From: Tyto alba
Lineage: Eukaryota; Chordata; Aves; Strigiformes; Tytonidae
DNA length: 64,000 bases
Direction of reading: 5' to 3'
NCBI RefSeq assembly: GCF_018691265.1
Contig: NW_024881313.1
Coordinates: 13,837,001 to 13,901,000 of the forward strand
In this document: positions 37,801-50,600 of the stretch, piece after piece
How positions within the stretch are numbered: the first letter of the stretch is position 1
Layout of the letters: every line of letters begins with the position of its first letter
The notes under the pieces: model-generated
Database searches by the model: none
The model's input: the letters and a program-made list of their open reading frames with translations, nothing else
What the model was told of the DNA's origin: nothing
Program-made: the position numbers and the translations under genes

Positions 37801-40558
37801 AAACTAAATGATGTCAAGTATTAAGTACAAAGTAACCAATTTATTGCAAGTTTAATCCGCACAATAAAACTAATATTGCTAGAAGATTGGATTTACCTAG
37901 TACAATGTTTATGCAAAATTATTTTCATCATTAGTTTTATAATATTTACAAAATTATATAAAACATATTCTGAAAGCACTAAGAGCTTCTCTTTATAGTA
38001 AAGATTTGTAATGTACTAAACAATTTGACTTATTTTACATTCAGAAAGCAATAAAGGTTTGAAGAAAGAGTAGTCAATTATGTTCTAACAGTGCCGCTGA
38101 TGTGGTGGGTACTTGCTCATGGGAATAATCCTGCTGAGTTTAATAGGATGGGTCATATGAACACAGTTACTGGTGAATGTGTAAGTGGGAAGAACCCAGG
38201 TCTGCAACATGCTTTGACAGGGACACAGCAGAAGGAAGAAACTAGAACAAATCTTTTAATTTGGTCTGACATTGCTCAAGACCATCCAGTCCCTATACTT
38301 TCACCACAAGTACAGTCACTAAAAAGGATGCCAGCATTCACCTTTGGGCTACCTTAAATAAACCATGTGGTTATTAGTTGAAAAATAAAAAAAAAAGTAG
38401 AAAGTGTGTGTAGCATAGTGATCTTTGGTAAGTCTTCCTATGCTTTGTCTGTTAAATATCTATGACCATATACCTTCACAAAGACTATATCTACATCAGC
38501 CTGTGCTTCTTTCTTAGGAATGGAAGAAATAATATCAAAACTTCTGTTTTCAAAGGGATGAGGAGGAAAGACAGAAAAAACTACTCTTCTCTACCTGAAT
38601 CTTTCTGGAAATATAGAGATACATGCTGCAGAGAAGTTTTGTTCTAACTTATTTTGCTAGCATGCTGTTTTTCCCCAATTTCAAACAGAGCAGAGAGGAT
38701 ATCTCTATAACAAAGAAACTGCCCCCGAATGGAATAACTGATCTCAAGACCAGCAGAGCTGATTTTCATCAGTCAGCCTGATTCAATCTGGATGCAATCT
38801 CCTGGCCTTGCTTCAGTACAGTTGTACCTAGGTTGGAAGGAACAGCTGGAGCCACAAACCCTTTGCATTCCCACAGCTCTGCATTGGAGATGTTGCTGGT
38901 TCCCATGGGAGGGTGGGAGAGCAATCCTGGTCCTTGCTTTCTGCTTGGTGGCAGAGCCTCTCTGCAGCGGAGGGTGGTTCATTTGATATCTTCCTGGTGT
39001 GGACACATACTCCGGTCAAATATTAAAAGATGCACAGGATTTTTAAGGTCTTGGTCAACCAGCCCACCCAGCTGAGTCCTGTATGGCTCTGCTGTTGGGA
39101 CTTTAAGGCAGGGTGACCACGTGTCTGCAGGACAGCCCAGGTAGACCCACAGAAATTATTACCCAAAGACTTAAACATCAACTGCTTTTATCTCTGTGCG
39201 CATCTTCCACACAAAAGAACCATAACATGGGTGGAGGGTGATAATGCAATAACAACCTGTGAGCTCTCAGCTTGCAAACCAGTTACCAATTATCAGCTGC
39301 CTGATCAATTATTCAGTACACCAAAAATTTGCAGGGTCACAAACATAGCAGGATGGTGCAGTATACTGGCTTGAGGGTTTGCCTGTCATTGGGTTTGCCT
39401 TCTGCTGCACAGAGGGGAAAATCAGCCATGCATGATCTTGCTTGGGCAAGAAGTGGTTTCTCATAGCTGAGAGAATTCAAAATGAGCAGTGGCTCCATTT
39501 AATGAGTCTGTCTGGCCTTCTTACTATTGAATAGCAATAGCCTGTGCTAGGAATATATTAGAGAAAGAAGAATAAATAGGAAAAAAAATCTATTTTGTGA
39601 GCAATTGCATCTGTCAAACTGCTCTAAGACTCTTTCTCATTTTTAGTTTTATCACTGCAAAAAAGATGTTTGTTTCAGTCTCTCCCTCTCCAGGCTGGGC
39701 TGACTTATCTCAGGTATTTAGATATTCAAAGAAGACAGGAGCAAAATGTACTCTCTAGGCAGCCAGCAGCTCTATGAAACCTGGAGTTTCCAGAGCGGAC
39801 AGAGGCCAGTGCAAATGCTAAGGAAATAAATGTTTCAGAAGATATCTGTACTGGGCAGAGAGACCTCTAACGTACCCAGAAGCAAAGTGTTCATGGGAGC
39901 TGCAGGGAGACAAATCTGTCAGCCAGAGCATGAGAGGCACAATCAAAACCACCCAAACACTATATTGTCTCATCTCTAGACAAAATGATAATTGTCCTTC
40001 ATATACCCCTGTTGTCCTCCTGGCAGCCTGTCTCTAAACCTGCTTGAAGCAGGGGCTGGACAGTTCTGGATAAACAAGGTTTGGTTTGAGATTGACTAGT
40101 TTGTTTAATTCTAAAGAGAAATATTTTGGTTGGGGAAAGCTGAACAAATCTTTAGATATGTCCAAGGGTAGGGCTGAGTATTCTGCCTGAATGCTCAGAG
40201 TTTAATAGGGCCTATATACCAAGGTAAATCCTTACAATTCTCCTAACATTTATCCTCAGCCATCAGAGCAGAGGCTCTGCTGCACCATAAAAATCTCCTT
40301 TATTCATGAAAAGCTTTCTCCCACCCAACTTTTCTACCAGCTATAACCTGCTTGTTCTCAAGGGAGCTGACATAGCCTACCCAGTGTGGCTGACACACCT
40401 GGGAGCAAGGGAGGGAATTATATGCAGAGCTTCTCAGGTTGCCCCAGGAATCTGTTTCAGGTGTTTCTACTGGGAATGCAACTAGTCATTGCAGGACTTC
40501 CTACAGTGCTGGGATAGAGCTAGTATATGCACAAGCAAGCTAGTGTGAGAAACCACAG
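37801..40558. other. Gene-free stretch with possible conserved elements
   Basis: Two parts have the texture of conserved noncoding DNA: about 37780-38070 (very AT-rich, complex) and about 39190-39320 (ACCAATTATCAGCTGCC followed by CAATTATTCAG words). A GC-richer patch at 38750-39130 carries only short overlapping frames. Confidence 0.5.
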
Positions 40559-41111
40559 TGTAGTTTGTACTGGGTCTGGCTGGGATGGAGTTAACCTTCT
40601 CCATAGCAGCCCCTATGATTCTGTGTATCAGGTCTGTGATCAAAAGTGTTGGTATCACACCAGTGTCCTAGCTATTGATAAGCAGTGCTTGCAGTGTTGA
40701 GGCTTTCTGGTTCTCACTCTGCCCCCACAGAGGGTGGGCTGAAGGTGGGCAGGAGGGTGGGGAAGGGACACAGCCAGGACAGTGGGCCAAAGGGGTATTT
40801 CATACCATGTAGGGGATGTTGCATACCATATAGCAGCATGGTCAGCAGTAAAACTAGGGGTTTGGTCTTTCCAAAGTAATCATTACTTAGAGACTAGGTG
40901 TCTGCCAGTGGGAGATGGTGATTGCCTTTGCATGACTTGATTGTTTTGTTGTTTTTTTTTTTCTCTTCCCTTCACTTATAAAATTGTCTTCATTTCAACC
41001 TATAAGGTCTTCTTGCTTTTGCTTTTCTGATTCTCTCCCCCATTCTACTAAAGGGGAGGTGATTGATCAGCTTGTGGGTGCTGAGCTGCTGGCTGGGTTC
41101 AACCCACCACA
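40559..41111 (+). mobile_element. LTR of a second bird ERV family
   Basis: I recognise a bird LTR by its ordered words: GTACTGGGTCTGGCTGGGAT near the start, GGAGTTAACCTTCTCCATAG, CACAGCCAGGACAG at about 40770, a block resembling CATACCATATAGCAG near 40826, TGTCTTCATTTCAACC, then GATTCTCTCCCCCATTCTAC near the end. It ends in GGGTTCAACCCACCACA. Termini are TG..CA, but I find no target duplication and the TATA and AATAAA positions look decayed. It therefore appears older than the solo LTR at 33303. There is no internal viral sequence, so it is another solo or remnant LTR. The boundaries are approximate. Confidence 0.8.
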
Positions 41112-41838
41112 TGTTATAGAAGACATTGCTTTCCTGGAGCTGTGAGATTACTCTAGTGGGCTTTTATGGAGGTTTTCCTGGGTTTTCTTGCAATAATTTC
41201 AGCGGTGAGTCAGCTACTTATGCTGCAAGATAGATGAGAACAGTAGTTAAACAGGCTTAGCCAGACATTTGTATTGGTACACACAGAAGCTTGTCTAAAG
41301 TGTTGCAATCCATAAAGGGTACCCTTCATGTTATTTTCTATATTTAAATATCTTTAGATTGATGTAGAAAATTTAAGATGAGATGTGTACTAAAAAACAG
41401 CACTGCAGATCTGTTGCAATGTTAGGAAAACATAGCCATGAAATGGGCTTTCCAGTCTAGAAAACTGAGGTTACAAACTTTAGTTTAGGACTGGAACAAA
41501 AAAATGCATTTTTCTGTTTCTTGTCCTACAGGAGGAAAATACTAAATAAAAATTCAAGGTTCATGAATTGTTTCCATTGATTTCAAAAGCATTATAAAAC
41601 ATTTAATGATGCTGACATATTCTGCTTGAAAGACAGTGTTTCAATTACACACTTCACACACATTAAATAAAATAAAAAAAAAAAGATTGCTGTTAATGAG
41701 CTTCTTCTAAGAGGCTTGAGACTCCTGAACTTTCCTATACATGATGAGTTCCCATGTTCGTATGTATTTCTCAATATAGAAAATGCATTTCTGTGCCTGG
41801 AGTTGACATCTGTAAGTAGGTCTGGGGGGCCTGGCAGG
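41112..41838. other. Gene-free AT-rich stretch
   Basis: Unique AT-rich sequence to the right of the LTR, with a short A-rich low-complexity tract near 41665-41685. Nothing else is recognised. Confidence 0.6.
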
Positions 41839-42031
41839 CGATGGAGCCGGCAGGGTCAGGAGGGGGTCCTGCTGTCCCCCCCTGCCCCGGTGCAGAGGTG
41901 GCTGGATCCCAGCAATGGCCGTGGGGCTCGGAGGGGCTGGGGAGCACCCCCTCCCCACGGGGTGAGCGGTGCTCAGTTAAAACTTCAGCACCGAGACCGA
42001 GAGCTGGTCATCTCCAGGGTGCCTAAGGACG
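41839..42031. promoter_or_regulatory. Small CpG-enriched, GC-rich patch
   Basis: About ten CpG dinucleotides fall within 193 bases of strongly GC-rich sequence, in surroundings where CpG is nearly absent. Unmethylated CpG patches in bird DNA often mark promoters or enhancers. No TATA box, gene or exon is recognisable next to it. A GC-rich transposon remnant is an alternative. Confidence 0.3.
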
Positions 42032-44522
42032 GTCAGCTGTGTGCTTGCCACTGAAGAGGTGTTTGTCTGTCTGTCCAAGGACAATGCAATCCAAGAGGAG
42101 TGATGCAGCTTGTCCTTCTGCACCTGCCATGAGGCGACCTCCACCACTGCTGTCCCTGTCTTTCTGGGGTAGTTCAGGGTGTCAGACCTCACCTCTGCCA
42201 TCTCATTCAAAGGCCTTGGTCGAATATTTCCACCCACCTCCCTCCTCAAAGAGAAGAGGCTACATTAAGCTGTGTTTTTCCAGTACAACTGCAAGTCAAA
42301 CTCAGCAATGGCACACCTTACTTTCAATGGTTTTACACGGCAGTTAATTCCATCTAGCTTTGCACCTGGCTGAGTATTCTTTTGTATCATAATTTAAGAA
42401 GAGATTAATTCTGTTTAATAGATAACAGTAGCTTTGGGACACAAGTGCTTAAAGAGATCCAGTCATATGGTAATCCTTTGTACCCCACCCAACTCGCCCA
42501 GGTGTCGTGTCCCATCTTTAACAGCAAATTTAATCGCCTAAAGCAACACTTACTCTAAGGCAGAATAAGAATTAAGGTAATCTGTAGAAATCTTTCCTGA
42601 CAGAATTAAATAATGTGTTTCTAGCTGATCCTACCACATTTCCTGAATGATATTTCACAGCAAACAGCTAAAGAGAGCACAATTTCAGGTTGTATAAAAT
42701 TAGTTCAAATACCACATCCTTGCCATTATTGATGAAAAGGCTTATCTATACTCTATTACTAACCAAAATCCAACACATCACTAAACCAAAAGTCAGAGAT
42801 TTTTTTATCAGCTGTTCTGGAAATGTGGGTGTGCTCATCTTCCTTCTTCCTTCATCTTCTCACCATTCCTCAAGTTTCTCTGATTTCTCCCCATAGGAGC
42901 AAGCATTCAGTAGTTTTTCCAACACACCAATATCCCTTTACAAACTCCTCCTCAGAGTCACTCGGAAGTGCATCCTTGTTGACAGTGTCAAGGGTCAAGG
43001 TTGTGTCATGTCTCGGGAAGTGCCAGGAGATGAAATCTTTCTCCCAGGCTTATGTAGGTCCACAAAGAGCCCGTGTACATCCCCCTTGAGTGCCAAGCCC
43101 AGCTGGCTAAAGGGAGGCTCACTTTCTCACTTTGGGTCTCAGCCACACCAGTGTCAGCCCAGTGTCCACTGATGGCAGTGCCATTGCTGCAGCAGAAAGG
43201 GAGTGCCAGAGACATTAAAACTGGATTGTCATTGGGTCACCGAGTGGTGGCAGCTTCCCTGCAGGGTCACAGTCCTGAGACCCCTTGCTTGAGCGATCTC
43301 CATCAGAAACTTTGCTGACCATAGTTAAAGCACTTCATAGGCAGGGTGTGGTGACAGCTGCAGTCATGGCTAGAAAATGTGGGAGAGGGTTTAGAGACCC
43401 TGACTGGTCCTACCTGGGGTATGAACTGTGGTTATGGAAATTTTTAGAGCAGCATAACTGTTGAAGTGATGGTTTTATGACAAAAGTGGGTATCTGTGCA
43501 GAGAATGAGTCTAAAGTAGGTGAGGCTAACTGCCCTCCCAGGGTCAAAGCTTATGGATGGGATCACATAACCCTGTACCTTCCCTTCTCTCTGTGCAGCT
43601 GCATCCAGCCTTCATAGTAGATAGAGCTTTAAAACAGATACAGCCAGCCTGGCCATGTGAGCAAGTGGTGGTGTAACATCAGCTCTGCCATGTAACTCTG
43701 TGCTGTCGCTGCTGCTCAGGCCATTAACCAAGTGTGTGTCTGCCTCTGTCCTGCAGAAACGTAGTAGGTGCAGTCAGGAGTTTGTTGGAGAGGGCAGGGA
43801 GCTGCATTGTGTTTTTCCAGATTTTCCTATGTCAGATGACACAGAACATGTGCTGAACCGGGCAAGATTTAGTGGGGAGAAGAGGGAAAGCAATCTTCAG
43901 TCTTTTTGACATCCCCAGGAAATCTGTGCTTGAGAGTCTCCATTATTTCCTATAAAGACACATCTCTGACAAATCTGCAGTGCTAAGCAGAATTTGCAGA
44001 GTCTGGTTTTTCCCAATGACAAGTAAATTTATTTTTGTAGATAAGTTTGTAGGTATAGGACAGCTGGTGAAGAAATAATTAGGTTGAATTTCTCATTTGT
44101 TTATGTCTGTGATTTAATTACTGCAATCCCTATTATCAGGTTCTTTAAACTTTTACTTATTATCGGGCATCAAGAATATAGTTTATTTCCTTTTGACAGA
44201 AAACTACTTTCCACAAAATGAAAATCCATCAGGTGATATTGTTGTGTTAATCAGTCTATTCACAAATACATAATTTGTGCGTGAATATGAATGACTGAAG
44301 TTAAATTTCATTAAGAGATCTGGTGGCTCAGGAGACTGCTGGATGTTACCAATCGTCATGGTCAGGAATAATCAGCAGGATCATCTTTGGGTTGTAGAAA
44401 CACACGTGATTCAAGTGAAGTTTTTCCTCCCAGTTCCTACAGAACAAGGTTTCAATATCAACACACTTCCCACATGCCCTGTCTAGGTCCATGATGGTGG
44501 GATTATATTAACAAAATACATT
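42032..44522. other. Gene-free stretch
   Basis: The left part (to about 43700) is moderately GC-rich with short frames of up to 102 codons that resemble no family. The right part is AT-rich. No RNA or transposon is recognisable. Confidence 0.55.
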
Positions 44523-44523
44523 T

Positions 44524-44542
44524 AGAATCATAGAATCATAGA
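44524..44542 (-). mobile_element. CR1 3'-terminal 8-bp repeats (remnant)
   Basis: Two and a third copies of AGAATCAT match the reverse complement of the ATTCTATG-type repeat that ends avian CR1 elements. CR1 sequence is not evident beyond it, so this is either a very short 5'-truncated insertion or a chance tandem. Confidence 0.5.
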
Positions 44543-47500
44543 CTTTTTTTTGTGATTAGGCTGAATGTGAAGCAGGTTTTTTCCTTCCTAATTTTTCTAG
44601 GCAAAACGTACAGAAATCAGGAAGGGAGACTCTAAGAACCCAAAGCAAAACCAGCCCAACTTGCAGCCAGCTGAGCACCAACTCACTTCTTCCCTTAGGA
44701 TAAGGAAACAGTGATGCTTCCAAGCTGAGAGGACACATGGATTGCATTACTTAACATTATATTTTTACGTGCACCTGAACTTTATTAATTTTCAGGTGTC
44801 ATCTTCATGTTTGTATCTGAAGTGTCACACATTATTCTGTTGTGCATTTGAAGTAAATATTTGTCTTAGTAGGTAGAGGGCACAGCACAATCCCTTCCTC
44901 CAAAAATCGGTAGTTTTGATATCATACATGGAAACCTATCTCCACAGCCACTGTACACCTACATCACATTTTCTTCTGTATAACTATTCCCGCTTGCTGG
45001 CTGGAATGACTTTCACCTTTGCTCCTCTGTATCCACGACATGTATATCTAAGTTCAGATCTCCCAAAGTCCTCACCCAGTGCTTGCTTTCCCATCTAAGC
45101 ATGTCATGCTAAGGTTGGTGTGGATACAACTGCTGCAGACCACAAGAAGGTGAAAAGGTGTATTTTGAGACTGAGGCAGAATACAAAAGGTAAGTTTTTT
45201 GTTTCTGCATATTCCTGGCTCTGCACACAGTCTATGGATCTCCTGCCCAGCACATTTCTCAGTGGGCTGTGGATCAGGCCCATTGGCTTATTTTGAAAGA
45301 CATATATGACTTGCTACAGCTGTACAGGTTAAGCTGCACTTTAGAAAATGTTACATCAACAGTTCTAAAATGCAGGTCTTCAAACAGACAAAAATTAATT
45401 TTCTGGAGGGGGAAAAACTGTACATATCCATTATTAGTTGTCATGTAAGAAAAAAAAGACTAAACTTAAAAATTTATAATTTTGTCAGTGAATATCTTGA
45501 TAGCATTTAAGTTTGACAAAATTTAAAATTGCTATAATCCAACAATATTATGTCATTCATTTATATTTAAGTCAAGAAAAAATAGTCTCTCCAGACCAAA
45601 AATAGTACAGAATCCAATCAAAATGTATAACACCATCTATTTTCTGAGCTGTTTAATATCTAACATCAGTCCCTACTTCAGAAACCAAAACCCTATCGCA
45701 TGGATTATTCAGTTATCTTGAGGGGAAACCCCACCTTCTGCAAAGCTAAAAGTTGGCAGAGCCTTCCCTTCCCCGTGCGTTTGCCCGGTTGGTGCCAAGG
45801 CTGCTAGGGCTGCAGCTCAGCACTCGGGGCACACGTTGCTGCAGCTTTCTTGCAAGTCGGGGAGGCTGCCCTAGTCACACACACACCTCGTGTTTTGCAG
45901 CATCCTCCCTTCAAATCCCCTTGTTTTTTCTCTGGTGGCTTTTGCAGGCTTTCCCCACACATCTCGAGAGAGCAAGTGCTGCAATAGAAAGGTATAGCTC
46001 CATTACTTAGTTAATGTAGGGTTTATCGTGATTTGCTCTGCTTACTCTATGAAGGAGAGGGACTTCAAGCATATGATTTATGCCTTTCCTGGGGCACACA
46101 CACACACACAAAATTATTAGATGTTTCAGTCAAATATTTCTGAGATGAAAAATGTAAACAGTATAGGGTACCTAATCTGTCAACTGGTCAATGTGTCTAT
46201 TACTTTTAATGAAATCAGACAAGAATTAGGCATAGTGGAAGGCTACAGCCTACCTTTAGACAAATGTATCACGCTATTTTGAGTGCTGGAATGAGTTCCA
46301 GAAGATTGTTTCATGGTGCTGCTAAAACAAATGTTTTGCAGAAGGAAAATACTGGCAGAATGGCACATGACTGAGGATAAAGGATTCTTCTATTCTATTG
46401 TACATTAATAAATTAATTAGAATCCATGTAATTATTGTGCTCCTAAAGATCTGCTGCCTGTTTGCTAAGTGTGCTGAGTTTATTATAAGTCTAATGCTGC
46501 TATAATTTCTGAATATCAGACATCTTTGCTATGAGATATCTTACAACTACCATATTTTCCCATATTCACTGTTAGAAGCAAAAAGAAAGAACTCACATAC
46601 AAAAAGGAAGTAAAAGAGAGACAGTTTTTTAAAAATAAATTTAGTTCAGATTTCTTCTAAGTGCAACCTTCTTTAAGGACAAAAATACTTAATTCTAAAT
46701 TTTCCAAAGTGACTAGTTATTTCAGATGTCTTACTGTGGATACTTTTTGTGCTGATGCTTTTCTACAAACATAGAGTAAATCCTGTTAAAAAAAAAAAAT
46801 AGTATTTTTTGGTGGCTGTTACAATATGAAGTTTGAAGTCAAGCAGTATTTTTCTATACTACATCTTGCACAGGACTTGAACACCTGTAGATGATATTTT
46901 CCCAACAATTCCTCTCAGTGACATCTATTGGGAAATTCAAAGTTCTCATCAGTATGTTTAGATGTCTATCACTGTTTAAAGATTGTGAGTTACAGGGCAA
47001 TTTGGATATTTTCTTTCTGTTTCGTTGTTGATGCCATTCTGGACGTCAGAAACAAGAGAGAAACCAAGAGATAATACCTGTAGATCTCATTTTTGCAGCC
47101 TGCTTGGGCTCAGAGTGGAGAATATCGCAGTGTAGAATGGGTTCCTGGAACGGTAACTTGTTTCTTATATGAAGTCTTAATGCTCTAGGAGTTAGTTCTG
47201 CAAAGTATTGAGCCCTCTGAGCCAACCACAAATGGTTGGTGAGATATATGTCTGAAGACAATGTATTTCAGTGTGTTGTTGCTTTAGATGTGAACACCTG
47301 CCTTGGATGAAGCCAAGAGGAGTGTTGCTGCAGCATTCTATATCTCCTGTTAGATGTGATATAGAGCACAGTCAGCTATAAGTGATGGCAACTGTGTATA
47401 GCAGAGGGAGCTTTCTTACCCTGTCTGCATCACTCCCTCCTGCTGTGCCACACACGCGATCGAGCTTCTACAGGGTCCAGAAGGCGAGGTAGCGCTCTCC

Positions 47501-47589
47501 GAGCTACTCAGAAATATCTTACGTGAAAAATTTCACAACAAACTTATTCTCCAATTTGCTTGAAGTGACTCCTTGCCTTTGAGAGAAAG
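44543..47589. other. Gene-free stretch with possible conserved element
   Basis: AT-rich unique sequence. Six CpGs cluster at about 45765-45865. A (CA)8 run lies at 46095-46110. The part at about 46370-46560 has ATTAATAAATTAATTAG and ATGTAATTATTG words and looks like a conserved noncoding element. A weak inverted repeat has 10-bp arms at 45478-45487 and 45514-45523. Confidence 0.5.
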
Positions 47590-47610
47590 AAAAAAAAAAA
47601 AAAAAAAAAA
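47590..47610 (+). repeat. Poly(A) run of 21
   Basis: An uninterrupted run of 21 A. No retrocopy is recognisable upstream. Confidence 0.95.
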
Positions 47611-50600
47611 GTTGAGAAGGTTTTGCATCTTATTAAAAGAAATACTAAAAAATCAGTTAACAATGTTCCCCAACTGACAGCCCGCACAGATCCATGGCAA
47701 AACTCCACAGTGAGTCAAATAATGTCTTCCTCAGAGCAAGCGTCTCTGCATTTCCATCAGGAAAATGTAATCAGAGGAGGACTGCACTGCCTTCCCCAGG
47801 GTTGGAAGAATGAATGGGCACTGCTAGGATTATTCATACAGGAAATTTGATTGTTAATGTGCATTAAAAGGTGATGTTAAAATGTTATGACAATGAAGAT
47901 TACCAAGATCAATAGAGAAACTAATGCTCTGGAAAACCAAATCCAATTAGATGATGATCTTGATGCACTGAATACGTCCGTTCTGCACAGGCAGCACACC
48001 ACAGCTGCAGCAAATGCACGGAGTTCGCTGTTCACAGCCCGATCTGTCTCCAACTCCTGTCACGGTGAGACCTGCAGGAAAACATCAAAAGTGCCCAAGA
48101 GACTTAGGAGTCCCTGTCCCCTAACAGGCGTGAGCTCTCTGGGCAAGCAATGAGTCCATGCTGAGCAGGCAAGCCCTGCCTGGGGCCACCACTGCAGCAC
48201 CGCAAAACAGGTACTAAACTAATCAAATAACCATGCAAGCTGGCAAGGAAGAACGATTTTCTCACACTTCTGGAATATCTTTCCTGGAGAAAGAGCAGAA
48301 ATGCCTGTAACCACAGTTGTTTAAGGGGAAAAATGTTTGTTCAAATACACAAAACTATCCTCCAGCTGTTATTTATCTGTTTAAATATTCTGTCTCCTGT
48401 TGGATTATATTCTGTAACATTTATATAGTATTTCTGCCTTTAATAAAATGCATTTTGAAGAAATAGAGAATGTTAGTGTGTTTTTTTGCTTAGAATATTT
48501 GAGTGAATTTTTTCTATCATAGAATGGGAACTGTAGGTGGAAACCTGGAATGACTTCTCAGTCCTCTGTGCCTTAGAACAAGGCAGAAGATATAACTTTG
48601 GTCCTGAATCATAATTTCTTAATATGAAAAATATATGCCTATAAAAATCATGTTAAGCATAGAGGAAAGATAGATAAAGCATTGCAATAATATTTGGGGC
48701 TTATTTTAATATGATTCAGAAAGCAATCTAGCATAAGGTAAATTTTAAATGTGAGGCCTGTCCTGATAAAACATATTATGCACTTTACCAGGCCAAATCT
48801 TATTACAGTAAGGCATTAGGGGAAAGGAACATATGTACATGCTTTATTTAACTAACAAACTGCAAATTTTTAATTTTTGTTTCCAGATATGCCATTTTAA
48901 ATTTATTTGTAACACATAATTAAAGTAAGATTGGATTTTCTATAGGCACAAGGATTAATATGGTCTGCCTGCTCAAACAATACCAGAAATTGAATGTAAA
49001 ATAACTGCAAGTGGAATTTCTGTTTGATCTGAAACAAGCGTCTGTGAGCAGACAACAGTATTCCCCAGAAAGCTGTAACTGTATGATACCTAATGGTTAG
49101 AAATGAATGGGGAATCTGAAAACAAAAACAAGAAAAAAAGGAAGAAATAGGTAAGAAAAACATTCAAATGCTAAAAACATTTCCCCAAAATACTATTACA
49201 ACTTTTATTTTTCAGCTGTTGGGCCAAGTACAGAAAGAGCCTTTCTCGTAACTGTGGTGGATAAACAGAAAGAGGGTAGATAGTGTTGTGAGGAGCCCTC
49301 AGCCCTGAGATGTCCAGTCTGCGGTGTCCTGACTTGGGAGATTTCATTAAGTTCCACTTGTTGGGGGGAGCAATAGACCCAGACTCAATTTGCAGGAAAA
49401 AAGATATTGCATTCCTGCTTCCTTGTGTCATTATTCTGACACCAGTGTTACTGTCTGAGCTGCTGTGTCTGCATCTATTTAAATTAAGCAGAAAGTTTAT
49501 GTATAAAAGTGAAACTGGAAACCCAGCAGTATTAAGAATCAGAACCTAAATGGCATGTTGTAAAACTGACTACACTAAATAACACATAGAATTGAAATTT
49601 GTCTATCTTAATGCTATATTATTTTTCCAGAATTTAGTATACTTTTTATACTTTGTAGTGTGAGCTTTTCATAAGAAAAATTGTAATGCTTTGAGCTGTA
49701 AGTCAGAATTCAACTTCCTTTAACTTTTTATACAAATTCTGTAATGCCTGCTAACAATTCCTGTGCTTTTTTTTCCTGTTTCCTTCGGTATAGAGTGTCA
49801 CCATTATTTTGATCATTTCAGGATATTTTCTCCTGGTGGAATCAATAAAATACGACTCTGAAGTGAGAGCAGCCCTTGGTGCTCCTCCGGTCTGGGGGTG
49901 GAACAGGGCGGCTTCTGCAGGGGAGATGGGATTCCTTTGTGAACAAGTTTTCTCATGAGCTCTGGCTTTTATTTACTTTGGGTTTTGCTGCAGATCCTAA
50001 ATCTGTGAATGAAAGTTCAAGATGCTCTAACACTGGTTAAAAATCGTAATGGTTTTCTAGCAGTAAATATAGAAAATCCATGCTGATCTGTTCTTTTATG
50101 CGACAAGGCTCCTGATATATGAGCCCCAAATAATTATCCCTTCATTTGATATATTACAAACACCAACATGCACAAGGTAAATATTTTTTTTCAAAGGAGA
50201 GTGTAAGAAAATCATGAAGAAATAAAATGAAATAAAAAGTCAGTTTGTGTAAATGCCAAATATCATTTATAATGCAATGAGAAAGCAGAACAGAAAGCTT
50301 CTCTATATATGGATAATTCTTCTGAATATGAGGAATTTCACATGAAGAATCAAAATCAAACAGGCATAATACCGTATCCTCTAATATACATCAAACTGTT
50401 AAGGAACTGGTAGGGATCACATCTTCCTGTAGCTCTCCCAAGAAAACGATGGTGTCCATGCATGCTCCTGCAAAATTGATTGTGGAAAATAATCATTGAG
50501 GCTGTGATAATTTAAGTATCCCCTTTTTAAGAAACATACTAGTAAATAGGATAGAAATAAGAGAAAAGATATAGTAAAAATTACAAAACTGAAAATGATC

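Noticed and set aside
40559..41111. Target-site duplication of the second LTR
   Set aside because: The five bases on either side of the TG..CA ends (CACAG and TGTTA) do not match, so I do not claim one.
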